Of a stretch of 64,000 bases of DNA, positions 1-10,216 are shown piece by piece. The stretch covers positions 27,306 to 91,305 of the forward strand of contig JAAEOK010000080.1 in assembly GCA_024244705.1 (NCBI GenBank), written 5' to 3'. Position 1 is the first letter of the stretch. The number at the start of each line of letters is the position of its first letter. Origin of the DNA: Alphaproteobacteria bacterium. Its GTDB lineage: Bacteria; Pseudomonadota; Alphaproteobacteria; JAAEOK01. A program made the translations under genes and the position numbers. The notes under the pieces are model-generated. The model saw only the letters and a list, made by a program, of their open reading frames with translations, made no database searches and was not told where the DNA came from.

Positions 1-35
1 ACATCATGGTCGGCAAGCTGCTTGTCGTCGAATAG
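1..35 (+). CDS. C-terminal end of a CuA-type oxidase/reductase subunit II (partial)
   Basis: Only the last eleven codons are present, reading (x)-I-M-V-G-K-L-L-V-V-E and then TAG. Subunit II of heme-copper oxidases ends its CuA domain with a GHHxM-x-G-K-hydrophobic pattern, and the partial first codon (xAC) is compatible with the last His of that motif. It sits 13 bp upstream of the subunit I gene, the normal order for this pair. Identification rests on this short tail and on position, so it is tentative. Confidence 0.55.
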   Translation, partial: IMVGKLLVVE

Positions 36-48
36 AGCGAGCGGGAAA

Positions 49-1734
49 ATGGCCAAAGCACCGACCTTTCGTACCTGTCCCGATACCGGCCTCAAGATCC
101 ATTCGCAAGCCGAGGCACTGATCAAGGCCAATGCGGTTGTGGCCGTGGTTTACCTGCTTGTCGGCGGGTTGCTCGGTCTCGGTGTCGCGTTGACCCGGTG
201 GCCGGCGGTCCATCTTCTGGATGCGGAGACGTTCTATGCCGTCTTGACCGCGCACGGCATCGACGTGCTGCTGTTCTGGATCATCTTCTTCGAGATGGCG
301 ATCCTCTACTTCGCGTCGGCCATACTGCTGAACAGCCGGCTCGCCGCGCCGTGGTTGGCCTGGGTCGGCTTCGCGATGATGCTGGTCGGCTCCGTGATCG
401 TCAATTATGCGGTCCTGCAGGGCGAATCGAGCGTCATGTTCACGTCCTATGTGCCGATGCAGGCGGCTCCCGAATTCTATCTCGGCATCATCCTGTTCGC
501 GGTCGGGGCGCTGATCGGCTGCATGGTATTCTTCGCAACGCTGGTCGTGGCGAAGGAAGAGAAGACCTATGAGGGTTCAGTCCCTCTGGTCACGTTCGGC
601 GCGGTGGTGGCCGCGATCATCGCCGTCTTCACCATTGCCTCGGGTGCGATCATCCTCATCCCAACGTTCCTGTGGTCGGTCGGCATCATCAGCGAGATCG
701 ATTCCGTCGTCTATAAGATCGTGTGGTGGGGAATGGGGCATGCTTCGCAGCAGATCAATGTCTCCGCCCATGTCGCCGTATGGTACCTGATCGCCGCCAT
801 CGTCCTGGGCGCACGGCCGATCTCGGAGAAGGTCAGCCGATTCGCGTTCCTACTGTACATCCTGTTTCTGCAACTGGCCTCGGCGCACCACCTTCTCGCC
901 GAGCCGGGCATCAGCTCGGAGTACAAGGTGTTCAACACCAGCTACGCGCTCTACCTGGCGGTGCTGGGCAGCATGATCCACGGCATGAGCATCCCCGGCG
1001 CGGTCGAGGCGGCGCAGCGCGCCAAGGGCTTCACCCACGGTATCTTCCAGTGGTTGCGGCGGGCGCCGTGGGGTAATCCGGCGTTCTCCGGCATGGCCCT
1101 GTCGCTTGTCATGTTCGGGTTCCTCGGCGGCATTTCCGGGGTCATCCTTGGCACCGAGCAGATCAATCTCATCATGCACAACACGCTCTATGTGCCGGGG
1201 CATTTCCATGCCACGGTAGTGGCCGGGACGACGCTCGCCTTCATGGCGGTCACCTACCTGGTGGTGCCGCTGATCTTCCGCCGCGAGCTGATTTGGCCCG
1301 GCTTGCTCAAATGGCAGCCCTACATCTTCGCCGTCGGCGTCGCCGGGATCTCGGTGTTCATGATGGGGGCCGGGACCCTCGGCGTGGCGCGGCGCCACTG
1401 GGACATCACCTTCAGCGACTCGATATTCAGCTTCGACTATCCGCCGGCGGCGTTCCTGATGATGGGTCTGAACGGGATTTCCGCGATTCTGGCCGCCCTC
1501 GGCGGGGTGATATTCATCCTCGTCGTCGTCGGCTCGATCCTGTTCGGCAAACGCCGCGAAGAAGCGGCGGCGCGCGAGGCGCCGATGCTGACCCCGGCGG
1601 CGATGACCTATGGCACGGCGGGCACCTGGCACCTGCCGGGGACCTATATCCTGGTCGGCGTCTTCTTCACCGCCTTCGTCCTCTACTACTTCATCAATTG
1701 GAAGTTCCTTTCCGAAGTGTGGCCTCTGAGCTAG
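49..1734 (+). CDS. Heme-copper oxidase superfamily subunit I, candidate nitric oxide reductase
   Basis: Polytopic membrane protein of 561 residues with the full metal-ligand set of the superfamily: H69 and H387 for the low-spin heme, H385 for the high-spin heme (motif VPGHFH), and H231, H280 and H281 for the second metal. Four residues after H231, where oxygen reductases carry the cross-linked tyrosine, there is Q235 (motif GHASQQ). Canonical cNOR has Glu at this place. From memory, alternative NOR families such as eNOR and sNOR lack the tyrosine and keep a CuA subunit II, which fits the upstream gene. The operon continues with heme O synthase and SCO, and a complete nir cluster follows, so NO reduction is the favoured role. 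It could still be an unusual oxidase. The ATG at 49 is preferred over an in-frame TTG at 22 that overlaps the previous gene; a GAGCGGG ribosome site precedes it. Confidence 0.75.
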   Translation: MAKAPTFRTCPDTGLKIHSQAEALIKANAVVAVVYLLVGGLLGLGVALTRWPAVHLLDAETFYAVLTAHGIDVLLFWIIFFEMAILYFASAILLNSRLAAPWLAWVGFAMMLVGSVIVNYAVLQGESSVMFTSYVPMQAAPEFYLGIILFAVGALIGCMVFFATLVVAKEEKTYEGSVPLVTFGAVVAAIIAVFTIASGAIILIPTFLWSVGIISEIDSVVYKIVWWGMGHASQQINVSAHVAVWYLIAAIVLGARPISEKVSRFAFLLYILFLQLASAHHLLAEPGISSEYKVFNTSYALYLAVLGSMIHGMSIPGAVEAAQRAKGFTHGIFQWLRRAPWGNPAFSGMALSLVMFGFLGGISGVILGTEQINLIMHNTLYVPGHFHATVVAGTTLAFMAVTYLVVPLIFRRELIWPGLLKWQPYIFAVGVAGISVFMMGAGTLGVARRHWDITFSDSIFSFDYPPAAFLMMGLNGISAILAALGGVIFILVVVGSILFGKRREEAAAREAPMLTPAAMTYGTAGTWHLPGTYILVGVFFTAFVLYYFINWKFLSEVWPLS

Positions 1735-1746
1735 CTGGGAACCAGG

Positions 1747-2613
1747 ATGGGAAGCCTATTGAGAGAGGTGGGGTCGGTCTTCAAACTGCGGATCGGCCTC
1801 GCCATCACTTTCAGCGCGATGGCCGGGCTCGCCGTGACACCGGGCGATCTGCCGCCGGCCTGGAAGATCGCCGTGCTCGCACTCGCCGTCCTGCTGTCGT
1901 CGGCTGCCGCGGGAGCCTTCAACCAGTATGTCGAGCGCGACCTCGACGCGCGCATGGAACGGACCCGCAGGCGCCCCTTTGTCACCGGCGCCTTCCGTGT
2001 CGGTGCCTTATGGCCGACGATCATTCTCTTGGTGCTCGCGGTCGCCGTCGCGATGGCGGTTTGGGCGCTGAATGTCTTCGTCGCCCTCTATTTATTCCTC
2101 GGCGCCTTCTTCTACGGTGTCGTCTATACGGTCTGGCTCAAACAACGCAGCAGCCTCAATATCGTACTCGGCGGGCTGTCGGGAAGCTTTGCGGTGCTTG
2201 CCGGCGCGGCCGCGGTGAACCCCGATTTGGCGCCGGCGCCGGTCATTCTCGCGATTGTCCTGTTCCTGTGGACACCACCCCATTTCTGGAGCCTGGCCAC
2301 GGTTCTCCATCGGCAATATGCGGAAGCCGGGGTGCCGATGCTGCCGGTGGTGATCGGCGATGCCGCGGCGGCACGGGTGACGCTCTATCACACTGTCGCA
2401 TTGGTCACGCTGTCGTTGGTTCCGTTCTATTTCGGGCTCGGTTGGATCTATTTGGCCGGCGCCGTTCTTGGCGGCGTCTATTTCGTGACCAAAAGCATAG
2501 CCTTGGTCCGCGATCCTGGCCCCGCCGCGGCGGCCTCGAATTTCCGCGCCTCGCTCATCCAGCTGTCGTTGCTGCAACTCGGCGCCGTCGTGGACCGGCT
2601 CGCTCTCGGCTAG
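1747..2613 (+). CDS. ctaB: Protoheme IX farnesyltransferase (heme O synthase)
   Basis: UbiA-family prenyltransferase of 288 residues, the usual length. It transfers farnesyl to heme B in the cytoplasmic membrane, giving heme O. The first prenyl-diphosphate motif lies at residues 59-77 (N59, D65, D67, followed by ERTRRRP), and the heme O synthase signature YTVWLKQRSSLNIVLGG follows near residue 125. It starts 12 bp after subunit I, so it is probably co-transcribed, which suggests that the upstream enzyme uses heme O or heme A at one site rather than only heme B. That last point is inference. Confidence 0.9.
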   Translation: MGSLLREVGSVFKLRIGLAITFSAMAGLAVTPGDLPPAWKIAVLALAVLLSSAAAGAFNQYVERDLDARMERTRRRPFVTGAFRVGALWPTIILLVLAVAVAMAVWALNVFVALYLFLGAFFYGVVYTVWLKQRSSLNIVLGGLSGSFAVLAGAAAVNPDLAPAPVILAIVLFLWTPPHFWSLATVLHRQYAEAGVPMLPVVIGDAAAARVTLYHTVALVTLSLVPFYFGLGWIYLAGAVLGGVYFVTKSIALVRDPGPAAAASNFRASLIQLSLLQLGAVVDRLALG

Positions 2614-2631
2614 GCGGCTGGGACCCCGGCG

Positions 2632-3459
2632 ATGCGCATTGTAGCGGCCGCGGCCCTGATCGTGGCGTCGTGGATCACCGCCGCGGTCGCCGATGCCAGG
2701 GATCAAGCACCTTCAATCTTCGATCGCGATGCCGCGATCTCCTACAGCCAAGCGGCCATCGGCCGATCCTTGAGCGACTATGCCTTTCTCGATCGGGACC
2801 GCAAGCCGAGAAGGCTAGCCGACTTTCGCGGTAAGCCCCTGGTCGTCAACATGGTCTATACCGGGTGTATCTATTCGTGCCCCGTCGTCGTCCAGTCGCT
2901 CTATGATGCCATCGATGTCGCCGGCGAGGCGATCGGCAACGACGCGTTCCGAGTCGTCACCATCGGGTTCGATGCTCAGACGGACACGCCGGAACGGATG
3001 CGGGCCTATGCCGACAGCCACGGAATCGATGCAGCGAACTGGGAGTTTCTCAGCACCGATGCCGATACCGCGCGGCAGTTGGCGGACGAGTTGGGATTCG
3101 TGTTCGCGGAATCGCCGGTCGGATTCGAGCATATCGCGCAGACTTCCGTGGTCGACACCGACGGCCGCGTCTACCAGCACGTCTATGGCGCGAATTTCGA
3201 ACCGCCGGCGCTTGTCGAACCACTCAAGGCCCTGTTTCTATCCCAGCCGACCGCGCGACCGTCCATCGAAAGCCTGGTTGAGCGGATCCGCCTATTCTGC
3301 ACCAACTATGACCCGTCAAGCGGCCGTTATCAGTTTGACTACTCGATCTTTTTCATGCTGGTAATCGGTGGCGCGAGCCTACTTGGCATGCTCGCCGTCG
3401 CGGCGCGGGCCGGTTGGCGAACGTATCGGGCTCCGCTGCCGCCCCATCGAAAGGCATAA
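2632..3459 (+). CDS. SCO1/SenC-family copper chaperone
   Basis: Thioredoxin-fold protein that delivers copper to CuA sites. It has an N-terminal hydrophobic signal (residues 1-20), the copper-binding C79-x3-C83 motif (TGCIYSCP) and the third ligand H167 in FEHIAQT. Unlike most SCO proteins it carries an additional C-terminal membrane helix at about residues 240-258. It starts 18 bp after ctaB. Its presence supports a CuA-bearing subunit II in the same operon. SenC genes also accompany sNOR genes in ammonia oxidisers, as recalled from the literature. Confidence 0.88.
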   Translation: MRIVAAAALIVASWITAAVADARDQAPSIFDRDAAISYSQAAIGRSLSDYAFLDRDRKPRRLADFRGKPLVVNMVYTGCIYSCPVVVQSLYDAIDVAGEAIGNDAFRVVTIGFDAQTDTPERMRAYADSHGIDAANWEFLSTDADTARQLADELGFVFAESPVGFEHIAQTSVVDTDGRVYQHVYGANFEPPALVEPLKALFLSQPTARPSIESLVERIRLFCTNYDPSSGRYQFDYSIFFMLVIGGASLLGMLAVAARAGWRTYRAPLPPHRKA

Positions 3460-3503
3460 ACGATGGCTGCAGGTCGCACATCCCGGTCGTTCAGACAGGC
3501 TGG

Positions 3504-5090
3504 ATGGAGTCGGTGATTCTTGTCCAGACACCGCTCCGCGCCGGATTTGAGGTTGCGGAACGACTGCTCGACCGTTTCTTCGGGGCGGCGTGGAACCCGT
3601 TATACAACTTGGGGGCGCTGGGCTTTTTCTATTTCTGGATCGTCGTGGTCAGCGGCATTTACGTCTATATCTTCTTCGACACCGGCACCACCCGGGCCTA
3701 CGATTCGCTCGAGTACCTGACCCGCGACCAATGGTATCTCGGCGGGGTCATGCGCAGCCTCCACCGATACGCGTCCGACGGCCTGATTTTGATGATGGCC
3801 GTACATATGTTGCGCGAATTCTCATTGGACCGCTATCGAGGGACACGCTGGTTTACCTGGTTTACCGGCGTGCCGATCTTCTGGCTCGTCGTTATCTCGG
3901 GTATCACCGGCTATTGGCTGGTGTGGGACAAACTCGCCCAGTACGTCGCCATCGCGACGACCGAGCTGTTCGACGTGCTACCGATCTTCGGCGAGCCAAT
4001 CGCCCGCAACTTTCTCACTCCGCTTAGCCTCGACAGCCGGTTCTTCACGCTGATGATGTTCATGCACATCGCGGTGCCGCTGACATTGCTGCTCATTCTC
4101 TGGATACATCTGCAACGCGTGAGCCGCCCGAGAATAAACCCGCCACGCGGGCTCGCCGTCGGAACCTTCGCGATGTTACTCGTGTTGTCGTTCGTCCACC
4201 CGGCGGTGAGCCAAGCGCCGGCCGATCTCTCCGTGATTCCGGCGACGATCGGGCTAGATTGGTTCTACCTTTTCGGCTATCCGCTGATCGACATGTGGTC
4301 GGGGTGGGCGGTCTGGGCGTTCGCCATTACGGTGTCGTTGATGTTGGCAATATTGCCGTGGATGCCGCCGATGCGGCGCGCCTCGGCCGCGGTCGTGCAT
4401 CTAGAGAGTTGCAACGGTTGCAGCCGGTGCGAGGCCGATTGTCCGTTCAATGCCATCACCATGGTGCCGCGCTCGGATGGTCTCGCGTTTGAGGAAGAAG
4501 CCGTCGTCAACCCGGCGCTTTGCGTCGGCTGCGGCATCTGTGCCGGCGCCTGTCCAACCGCCATGCCCTTCCGTCGCCGAGGCGAGCTGATCCCTGGAAT
4601 CGAGCTCGCGGAACGTCCAGTCGCCGGACTTCGGCGCGAAGTGGAAGCCGCTGCCGAAGGATTGAGCGGCGATCACCGCGTTCTGGTGGTCGGCTGCGAC
4701 CACGGCGTCGCGATCGGTGGCCTCAGGCTGGCAAACGTCGCCGCCGTCCGCCTGCCGTGCATCGGGGCGCTGCCGCCGTCCTTCATCGATTTCGTGCTCA
4801 CCCGCGATCTGTTCGATGGCGTTCTGTTGGCCGGCTGCGCAGATGGCGAATGCTACAACCGCTTCGGAATAAGTTGGACCAAGCAGCGAATCGCCCGCCA
4901 GCGGGACCCCTATCTTCGCGGCCGGGTCGCGCGTGACCGGATCGGGTTCTGCTGGGCGGCGCCGAGGGAGGAGAAGAAATTGGCGCGTGAAGCCAAGAAC
5001 TTCGCGGATAACCTGCCGACGGAATCCGGACCGCTGAACAAACCGGGGACCACGAGCCCGCCGCCGCGAGAGGCGACCATCGATGCCTAA
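3504..5090 (+). CDS. Fusion: cytochrome b N-domain + 2x[4Fe-4S] ferredoxin + MvhD-like domain
   Basis: Three modules occur in one 528-residue chain. Residues 1-290 are a cytochrome b/b6 N-terminal domain with the two bis-His heme pairs H87/H188 and H101/H202 on helices 14 residues apart. Residues 303-350 form a two-cluster ferredoxin (C303, C306, C309, C313; C340, C343, C346, C350). Residues 393-460 resemble the MvhD/FlpD hydrogenase iron-sulfur domain also found in QmoB, with C398, C419, C445 and C450 (GCADGEC). The architecture would carry electrons between quinol and a soluble FeS carrier, or to the neighbouring reductase. No Rieske protein or cytochrome c1 is adjacent. I chose the ATG at 3504 because upstream in-frame codons overlap the SCO gene and do not match cytochrome b; the ribosome site is weak. 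Confidence 0.8.
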   Translation: MESVILVQTPLRAGFEVAERLLDRFFGAAWNPLYNLGALGFFYFWIVVVSGIYVYIFFDTGTTRAYDSLEYLTRDQWYLGGVMRSLHRYASDGLILMMAVHMLREFSLDRYRGTRWFTWFTGVPIFWLVVISGITGYWLVWDKLAQYVAIATTELFDVLPIFGEPIARNFLTPLSLDSRFFTLMMFMHIAVPLTLLLILWIHLQRVSRPRINPPRGLAVGTFAMLLVLSFVHPAVSQAPADLSVIPATIGLDWFYLFGYPLIDMWSGWAVWAFAITVSLMLAILPWMPPMRRASAAVVHLESCNGCSRCEADCPFNAITMVPRSDGLAFEEEAVVNPALCVGCGICAGACPTAMPFRRRGELIPGIELAERPVAGLRREVEAAAEGLSGDHRVLVVGCDHGVAIGGLRLANVAAVRLPCIGALPPSFIDFVLTRDLFDGVLLAGCADGECYNRFGISWTKQRIARQRDPYLRGRVARDRIGFCWAAPREEKKLAREAKNFADNLPTESGPLNKPGTTSPPPREATIDA

Positions 5091-5586
5091 GATCCTTCGA
5101 TATGCCGGTCAGGCCGCCGTCTATCTGCTGATCGCCGTTTTGTTTGGCTATTTTTCATCGGCGCCGTCTTATGTCCATTTCGATCCCGAGGCGGCGATGG
5201 TGAAGATCAGCTTCGCCCATGGCGCGAAGACGAAGGGCGAATGCCACCGCCGCACCGCCGACGAAATCGCCGAGCTTGCACCGAACATGCGCCGACCCTT
5301 CGACTGCCCGCGCGAACGCCTGCCTGTGGTCATCGAGATCGAGCTCGATGGCGAATTGATGCTGAGCGAGACATTGCCGCCGACCGGACTGTCCGGCGAC
5401 GGGCCGTCGCGGTTGTATCGAACGCTTGCCGTCGCGCCCGGCGCGCATCATGTGGTCGCCAGGTTGCGCGACAGCGACCGGGCCGACGGGTTCGACTACG
5501 AGCGCGAAGTGACAATAGAACTCGACCCGCGGCAAATTTTCGTGATCGATTTCAAGTCCAGTGCCGGCGGGTTCGTCTTCATATGA
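5083..5586 (+). CDS. Membrane-anchored protein of unknown function in the NOR operon
   Basis: 167 residues that I do not recognise. One N-terminal membrane helix (about residues 8-24) is followed by a predicted periplasmic beta-rich domain with two cysteines (C54 in GECHRR and C75 in FDCPRE). The start overlaps the end of the cytochrome b fusion by 8 bp, so translation is probably coupled and a role in the same complex or its assembly is likely. The spacing of polar and hydrophobic residues resembles small immunoglobulin-like assembly factors, but this is only an impression. Confidence 0.6.
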   Translation: MPKILRYAGQAAVYLLIAVLFGYFSSAPSYVHFDPEAAMVKISFAHGAKTKGECHRRTADEIAELAPNMRRPFDCPRERLPVVIEIELDGELMLSETLPPTGLSGDGPSRLYRTLAVAPGAHHVVARLRDSDRADGFDYEREVTIELDPRQIFVIDFKSSAGGFVFI

Positions 5587-5625
5587 AAGATGGCGTACGA
5601 GGCGGAATGAAAGCGGCGTATTTGA

Positions 5626-6036
5626 ATGGCAATTGATGCGATGGTGCTGATCGAGTGGAGGGATGAGTTCAAGACGGGGATCGCCGCCGTCGACTATGAG
5701 CACGAATCCATGATCGGGCTGCTCAACGACCTCTACGCGGGCCTCGGGACGGAGGCATCAGCCGAGGAAATCGAAGACTTTCTCGGCGAGGTTTATGCGC
5801 GGATTCAGGCCCACTTCGCGCTCGAGGAAAAGATGATGCGCGCAGCGGGCTATGACCAGTACGCCGATCACAAATCCGACCACGACCACCTTCTCGATGA
5901 GATTCGCGACATCATGGACCGCCACCACGATGGCGGCTACGAGAACTACGACGAAGATCTGGCGAGCCAGCTAAAGAGCTGGTTTGTCGATCATTTCCGC
6001 TACCGCGACTCCCGGCTCCACAAGGTCCTCGGCTAA
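5626..6036 (+). CDS. Bacteriohemerythrin
   Basis: 136-residue single-domain hemerythrin with a complete di-iron ligand set: H26, H63, E67, H82, H86, H123 and D128 (motifs DYEH, HFALEE, HKSDH, HFRYRD). It binds O2 or NO in the cytoplasm. It closes the NOR-type operon and converges on nirI. In denitrifiers such proteins are thought to handle NO or to deliver oxygen; which applies here cannot be read from sequence. Confidence 0.88.
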   Translation: MAIDAMVLIEWRDEFKTGIAAVDYEHESMIGLLNDLYAGLGTEASAEEIEDFLGEVYARIQAHFALEEKMMRAAGYDQYADHKSDHDHLLDEIRDIMDRHHDGGYENYDEDLASQLKSWFVDHFRYRDSRLHKVLG

Positions 6037-6054
6037 GTCGGCAAATCCACGACG

Positions 6055-8196
6055 TCAATCGCCGGCGGCGGCCAGGCGCTGGCTGAGTTTGCGTTGGCGG
6101 AGCAGGGGTGGGCATACCTCTTCGTCGTAGTAGTAGGCTTGGCAGTGCAGGCAGTGGATGCATTCGGCGGGATTGATCGCGCCGCGCGGCTGGATCGCCT
6201 GAACCGGGCAGGTCACCGCGCATTGCTGACATGGATTGCCGCATTCGGAACGGCGCCGGAGCCAACGGAACATATGCAGGCGGGCGGGAAGCGCCAGCGC
6301 GGCGCCGAGCGGGCATAGGTAACGGCAGAAGACCCGCGGGACGAATAGGCCGGCGCCGAGGATCGTCACCGCATACAGCACGAACGGCCAGTTCCGGTCG
6401 AATTTGAGGATGATCGCCGTCTTGAAGGGCTCGATCTCGGCGGCGCTTTGGGCCAGCGGAGTGGCACCCAGCGATAAGCCGAAGATGACCAGGAAGATCA
6501 CGTATTTGAGCGCGACCAGCCGTTCGTGAACCGCCGCCGGAATTTGCAATTGAGGAACCTTGAGCCAAGCCGCCAGCCGGTTGGTCAACTCTTGTAGGGC
6601 TCCAAACGGGCACAGCCAGCCGCAGAACACGCCGCGCGCCCAGAACAACATGGTCACGGCGACAAGACCCCACAGGATAAATATCAGCGGTTCGAGCAGG
6701 AAGGTATCCCAGGTAAAGCCGGTCCGCACCGCTTCGAGAAAGGTCAGGACGTTGAGCACCGACAATTGCGCGCCCATGATCCAACCGAGCCAGACCAGGG
6801 TGAAAACGAGAAACCCGACGCGAAACCAAGTGTACAACCGCTGCCTACGGACGACCCAGTCCTGGAACAGCAGCGCCAGCAACAATACGGTCAGGGCGAC
6901 CGCCAGGACCGCGATCTCGGTCTGCCGGCCCGACCACAAGACCTGCCACAGCGGAGCGCTGTCAGCAAAGTCCGGCGGCACGTCCGACCGCCGGTAGCGG
7001 TCGGGAAGCGAATACGCGCCGGCAAAGACCGCACGGATATCGGTTTCACTGGGTTCGCCGGCGGGAACCAAGAGCTCCAGGCGCCACGGCATTCCGGGGT
7101 CGAACCCGCGCCCGCCCTCGACACGGAACAGAGCGAGGTCACGAAGTACGGGCGCGCCTCCGACAGCGAGATCGGCGATGCGCCGGTAGTCCTCGCGGTG
7201 CAGGGGGAAGCTGCGGTCGCCCTGGACGATCTGGACCCGGTCGAAGACCCCGCTGCGGATGTAAGCCGTTCCCTTGAACGACATCGCGCCGCTGCCGCCG
7301 ACAAATATCAGGTGGTCGCCGGCGGCGAGATCCGCCGTTTCGCGGTTGTACGCCTTTTGGCCGAGCAGGTTTTGACCGACGCGGGCCGGTGTGGCGAGGC
7401 CGAACGCGATTTCGATGAGCGCCGTTTCCGCCGGCGGGGCCGTCACCCCCTCAGGGAATAGGCGGCCGCCCTGCTCGGCGAGCCGCTTCTGCGCCTCGCC
7501 AACGGAAACCCGGAGTGGGACCAGGGAACCGTCCGCGAAGAGGGCGTCCCAGTCCGCGGCACTGTACTCTTCGAGCACCAGGCCTTGCGCGCCCAAGAGG
7601 CCGCGGCTCATCGCGACAGCGCGCGCGGCGCGGAGGATCGTGTCGTTGATGACGATCGAGGAAACGGTGGCGCCGGTGACGGCGTCGATGGCAGGTGCCG
7701 TCGCCCCACTTACCTCGATCACCGACACCGGCGATCGAATGTCGAGGCCGATATATTGCTCGACGAAGGCGGTGAGATCGGCGTCGGAAACGCCGATTAC
7801 CAGGATCGGCTCGTGGTGTTCCAGGATGCGAACGCCGCGGATGATGCCGTCGGTATCGACTGCGACGAGGATGTCCATCGGTTTGCCCGAAAACCCCTTC
7901 GACCGAACGACGTTCTGCGTCGACAGAATATACCCGGCAACCTCGCCGTCCGGCCGGGTGACCTTGCGGGTCGGCGGGCTGCCGTCGCTGGGCCCGACCC
8001 ATGCGGCCCCGGGGAACGCGCTCTCGAGCCAGGCGGCGTCGATTTCCGCATCGGCCGCCGCGCGCCCCGGTGCGATGTCGACGACGAGCAGAATCACGGC
8101 GACGAAAAGACCGCGCAATAGGGTCATCCCCCACTGACCGAAATCGGGGCCGGCCTTCGCCCATTTCGCCGCCAAATTACGCAATGCCAACCACAC
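6055..8196 (-). CDS. nirI: NirI/NosR-family flavo-polyferredoxin membrane protein
   Basis: 713 residues. After an N-terminal membrane helix (about 24-40) comes a periplasmic FMN-binding domain with the flavinylation motif DAVTGAT (acceptor Thr about 177). It is followed by several membrane helices with two CxxxCP motifs (CGWLCP, CRYLCP) and a C-terminal 2x[4Fe-4S] domain (CxxxCxxCxxxCP and CIHCLHC). NosR and NirI share this build and move electrons to, or regulate, the periplasmic reductase. I favour NirI because the gene is divergent from nirS with a shared promoter region, as in Paracoccus. ApbE, encoded at 49.4-50.5 kb, is the expected flavin transferase. No nosZ lies nearby. Confidence 0.8.
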   Translation of the reverse strand: MWLALRNLAAKWAKAGPDFGQWGMTLLRGLFVAVILLVVDIAPGRAAADAEIDAAWLESAFPGAAWVGPSDGSPPTRKVTRPDGEVAGYILSTQNVVRSKGFSGKPMDILVAVDTDGIIRGVRILEHHEPILVIGVSDADLTAFVEQYIGLDIRSPVSVIEVSGATAPAIDAVTGATVSSIVINDTILRAARAVAMSRGLLGAQGLVLEEYSAADWDALFADGSLVPLRVSVGEAQKRLAEQGGRLFPEGVTAPPAETALIEIAFGLATPARVGQNLLGQKAYNRETADLAAGDHLIFVGGSGAMSFKGTAYIRSGVFDRVQIVQGDRSFPLHREDYRRIADLAVGGAPVLRDLALFRVEGGRGFDPGMPWRLELLVPAGEPSETDIRAVFAGAYSLPDRYRRSDVPPDFADSAPLWQVLWSGRQTEIAVLAVALTVLLLALLFQDWVVRRQRLYTWFRVGFLVFTLVWLGWIMGAQLSVLNVLTFLEAVRTGFTWDTFLLEPLIFILWGLVAVTMLFWARGVFCGWLCPFGALQELTNRLAAWLKVPQLQIPAAVHERLVALKYVIFLVIFGLSLGATPLAQSAAEIEPFKTAIILKFDRNWPFVLYAVTILGAGLFVPRVFCRYLCPLGAALALPARLHMFRWLRRRSECGNPCQQCAVTCPVQAIQPRGAINPAECIHCLHCQAYYYDEEVCPPLLRQRKLSQRLAAAGD

Positions 8197-8220
8197 ATCT
8201 TTACTGCCTCGACGGCGGGC

Positions 8221-8262
8221 ATTCTGACGATCGGTTCAGGCGCGCACTTTGACATAGCTCAA
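8221..8262 (-). promoter_or_regulatory. FNR/Dnr-type promoter of nirI
   Basis: TTGACATAGCTCAA at 8249-8262 matches TTGAT-N4-ATCAA with two changes. A -10-like CAGAAT (minus strand, 8221-8226) is placed as in class II promoters, which puts the start near 8214, 18 bp before the gene. Confidence 0.6.
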
Positions 8263-8312
8263 GCGTCCGGCCCGAGTCCATCGGCCGGGGATCAGCGCCA
8301 GCGGCCGGGCGA

Positions 8313-8361
8313 TTGACGCAGATCAAGGACGTTTCGAGGGCCGCATCATAGGGTCCTGCGA
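8313..8361 (+). promoter_or_regulatory. FNR/Dnr-type promoter of nirS
   Basis: TTGACGCAGATCAA at 8313-8326 is a near-consensus FNR/Dnr/NnrR site. With class II geometry (centre at -41.5) transcription would start near 8361, leaving a 21-base leader that holds the GGAGGG ribosome site of nirS. Confidence 0.75.
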
Positions 8362-8366
8362 CCTAG

Positions 8367-10136
<1,770 letters not shown>

Positions 10137-10142
10137 AGAATC

Positions 10143-10166
10143 GGGGCGGGCCTTCGGGCCTGCCCC
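10143..10166 (+). terminator. Hairpin after nirS (partial terminator or mRNA stabiliser)
   Basis: A ten-base-pair stem GGGGCGGGCC/GGCCTGCCCC with a TTCG tetraloop starts 7 bases after the nirS stop. The T-tract is weak (TCTT), so some read-through into nirE is likely. This would give more nirS than biosynthesis mRNA. Confidence 0.65.
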
Positions 10167-10216
10167 TCTTCCCCGGTACTGCTGTTGACGGGCCAGCTCG
10201 GCAGGAGGGTAAGGAG

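Noticed and set aside
850..1632. Long open frame on the minus strand opposite the subunit I gene
   Set aside because: It is a high-GC shadow of the real gene: no ribosome site, no recognisable domain and an Arg/Gly/His-rich composition. The same holds for the long antisense frames at 15855-17096, 23901-25379, 29793-31028 and 38506-40521.
6055..8196. NosR of a nitrous oxide reductase cluster
   Set aside because: No nosZ, nosD, nosF or nosY lies nearby, and the gene is divergent from nirS with a shared FNR-type promoter region, which fits NirI.
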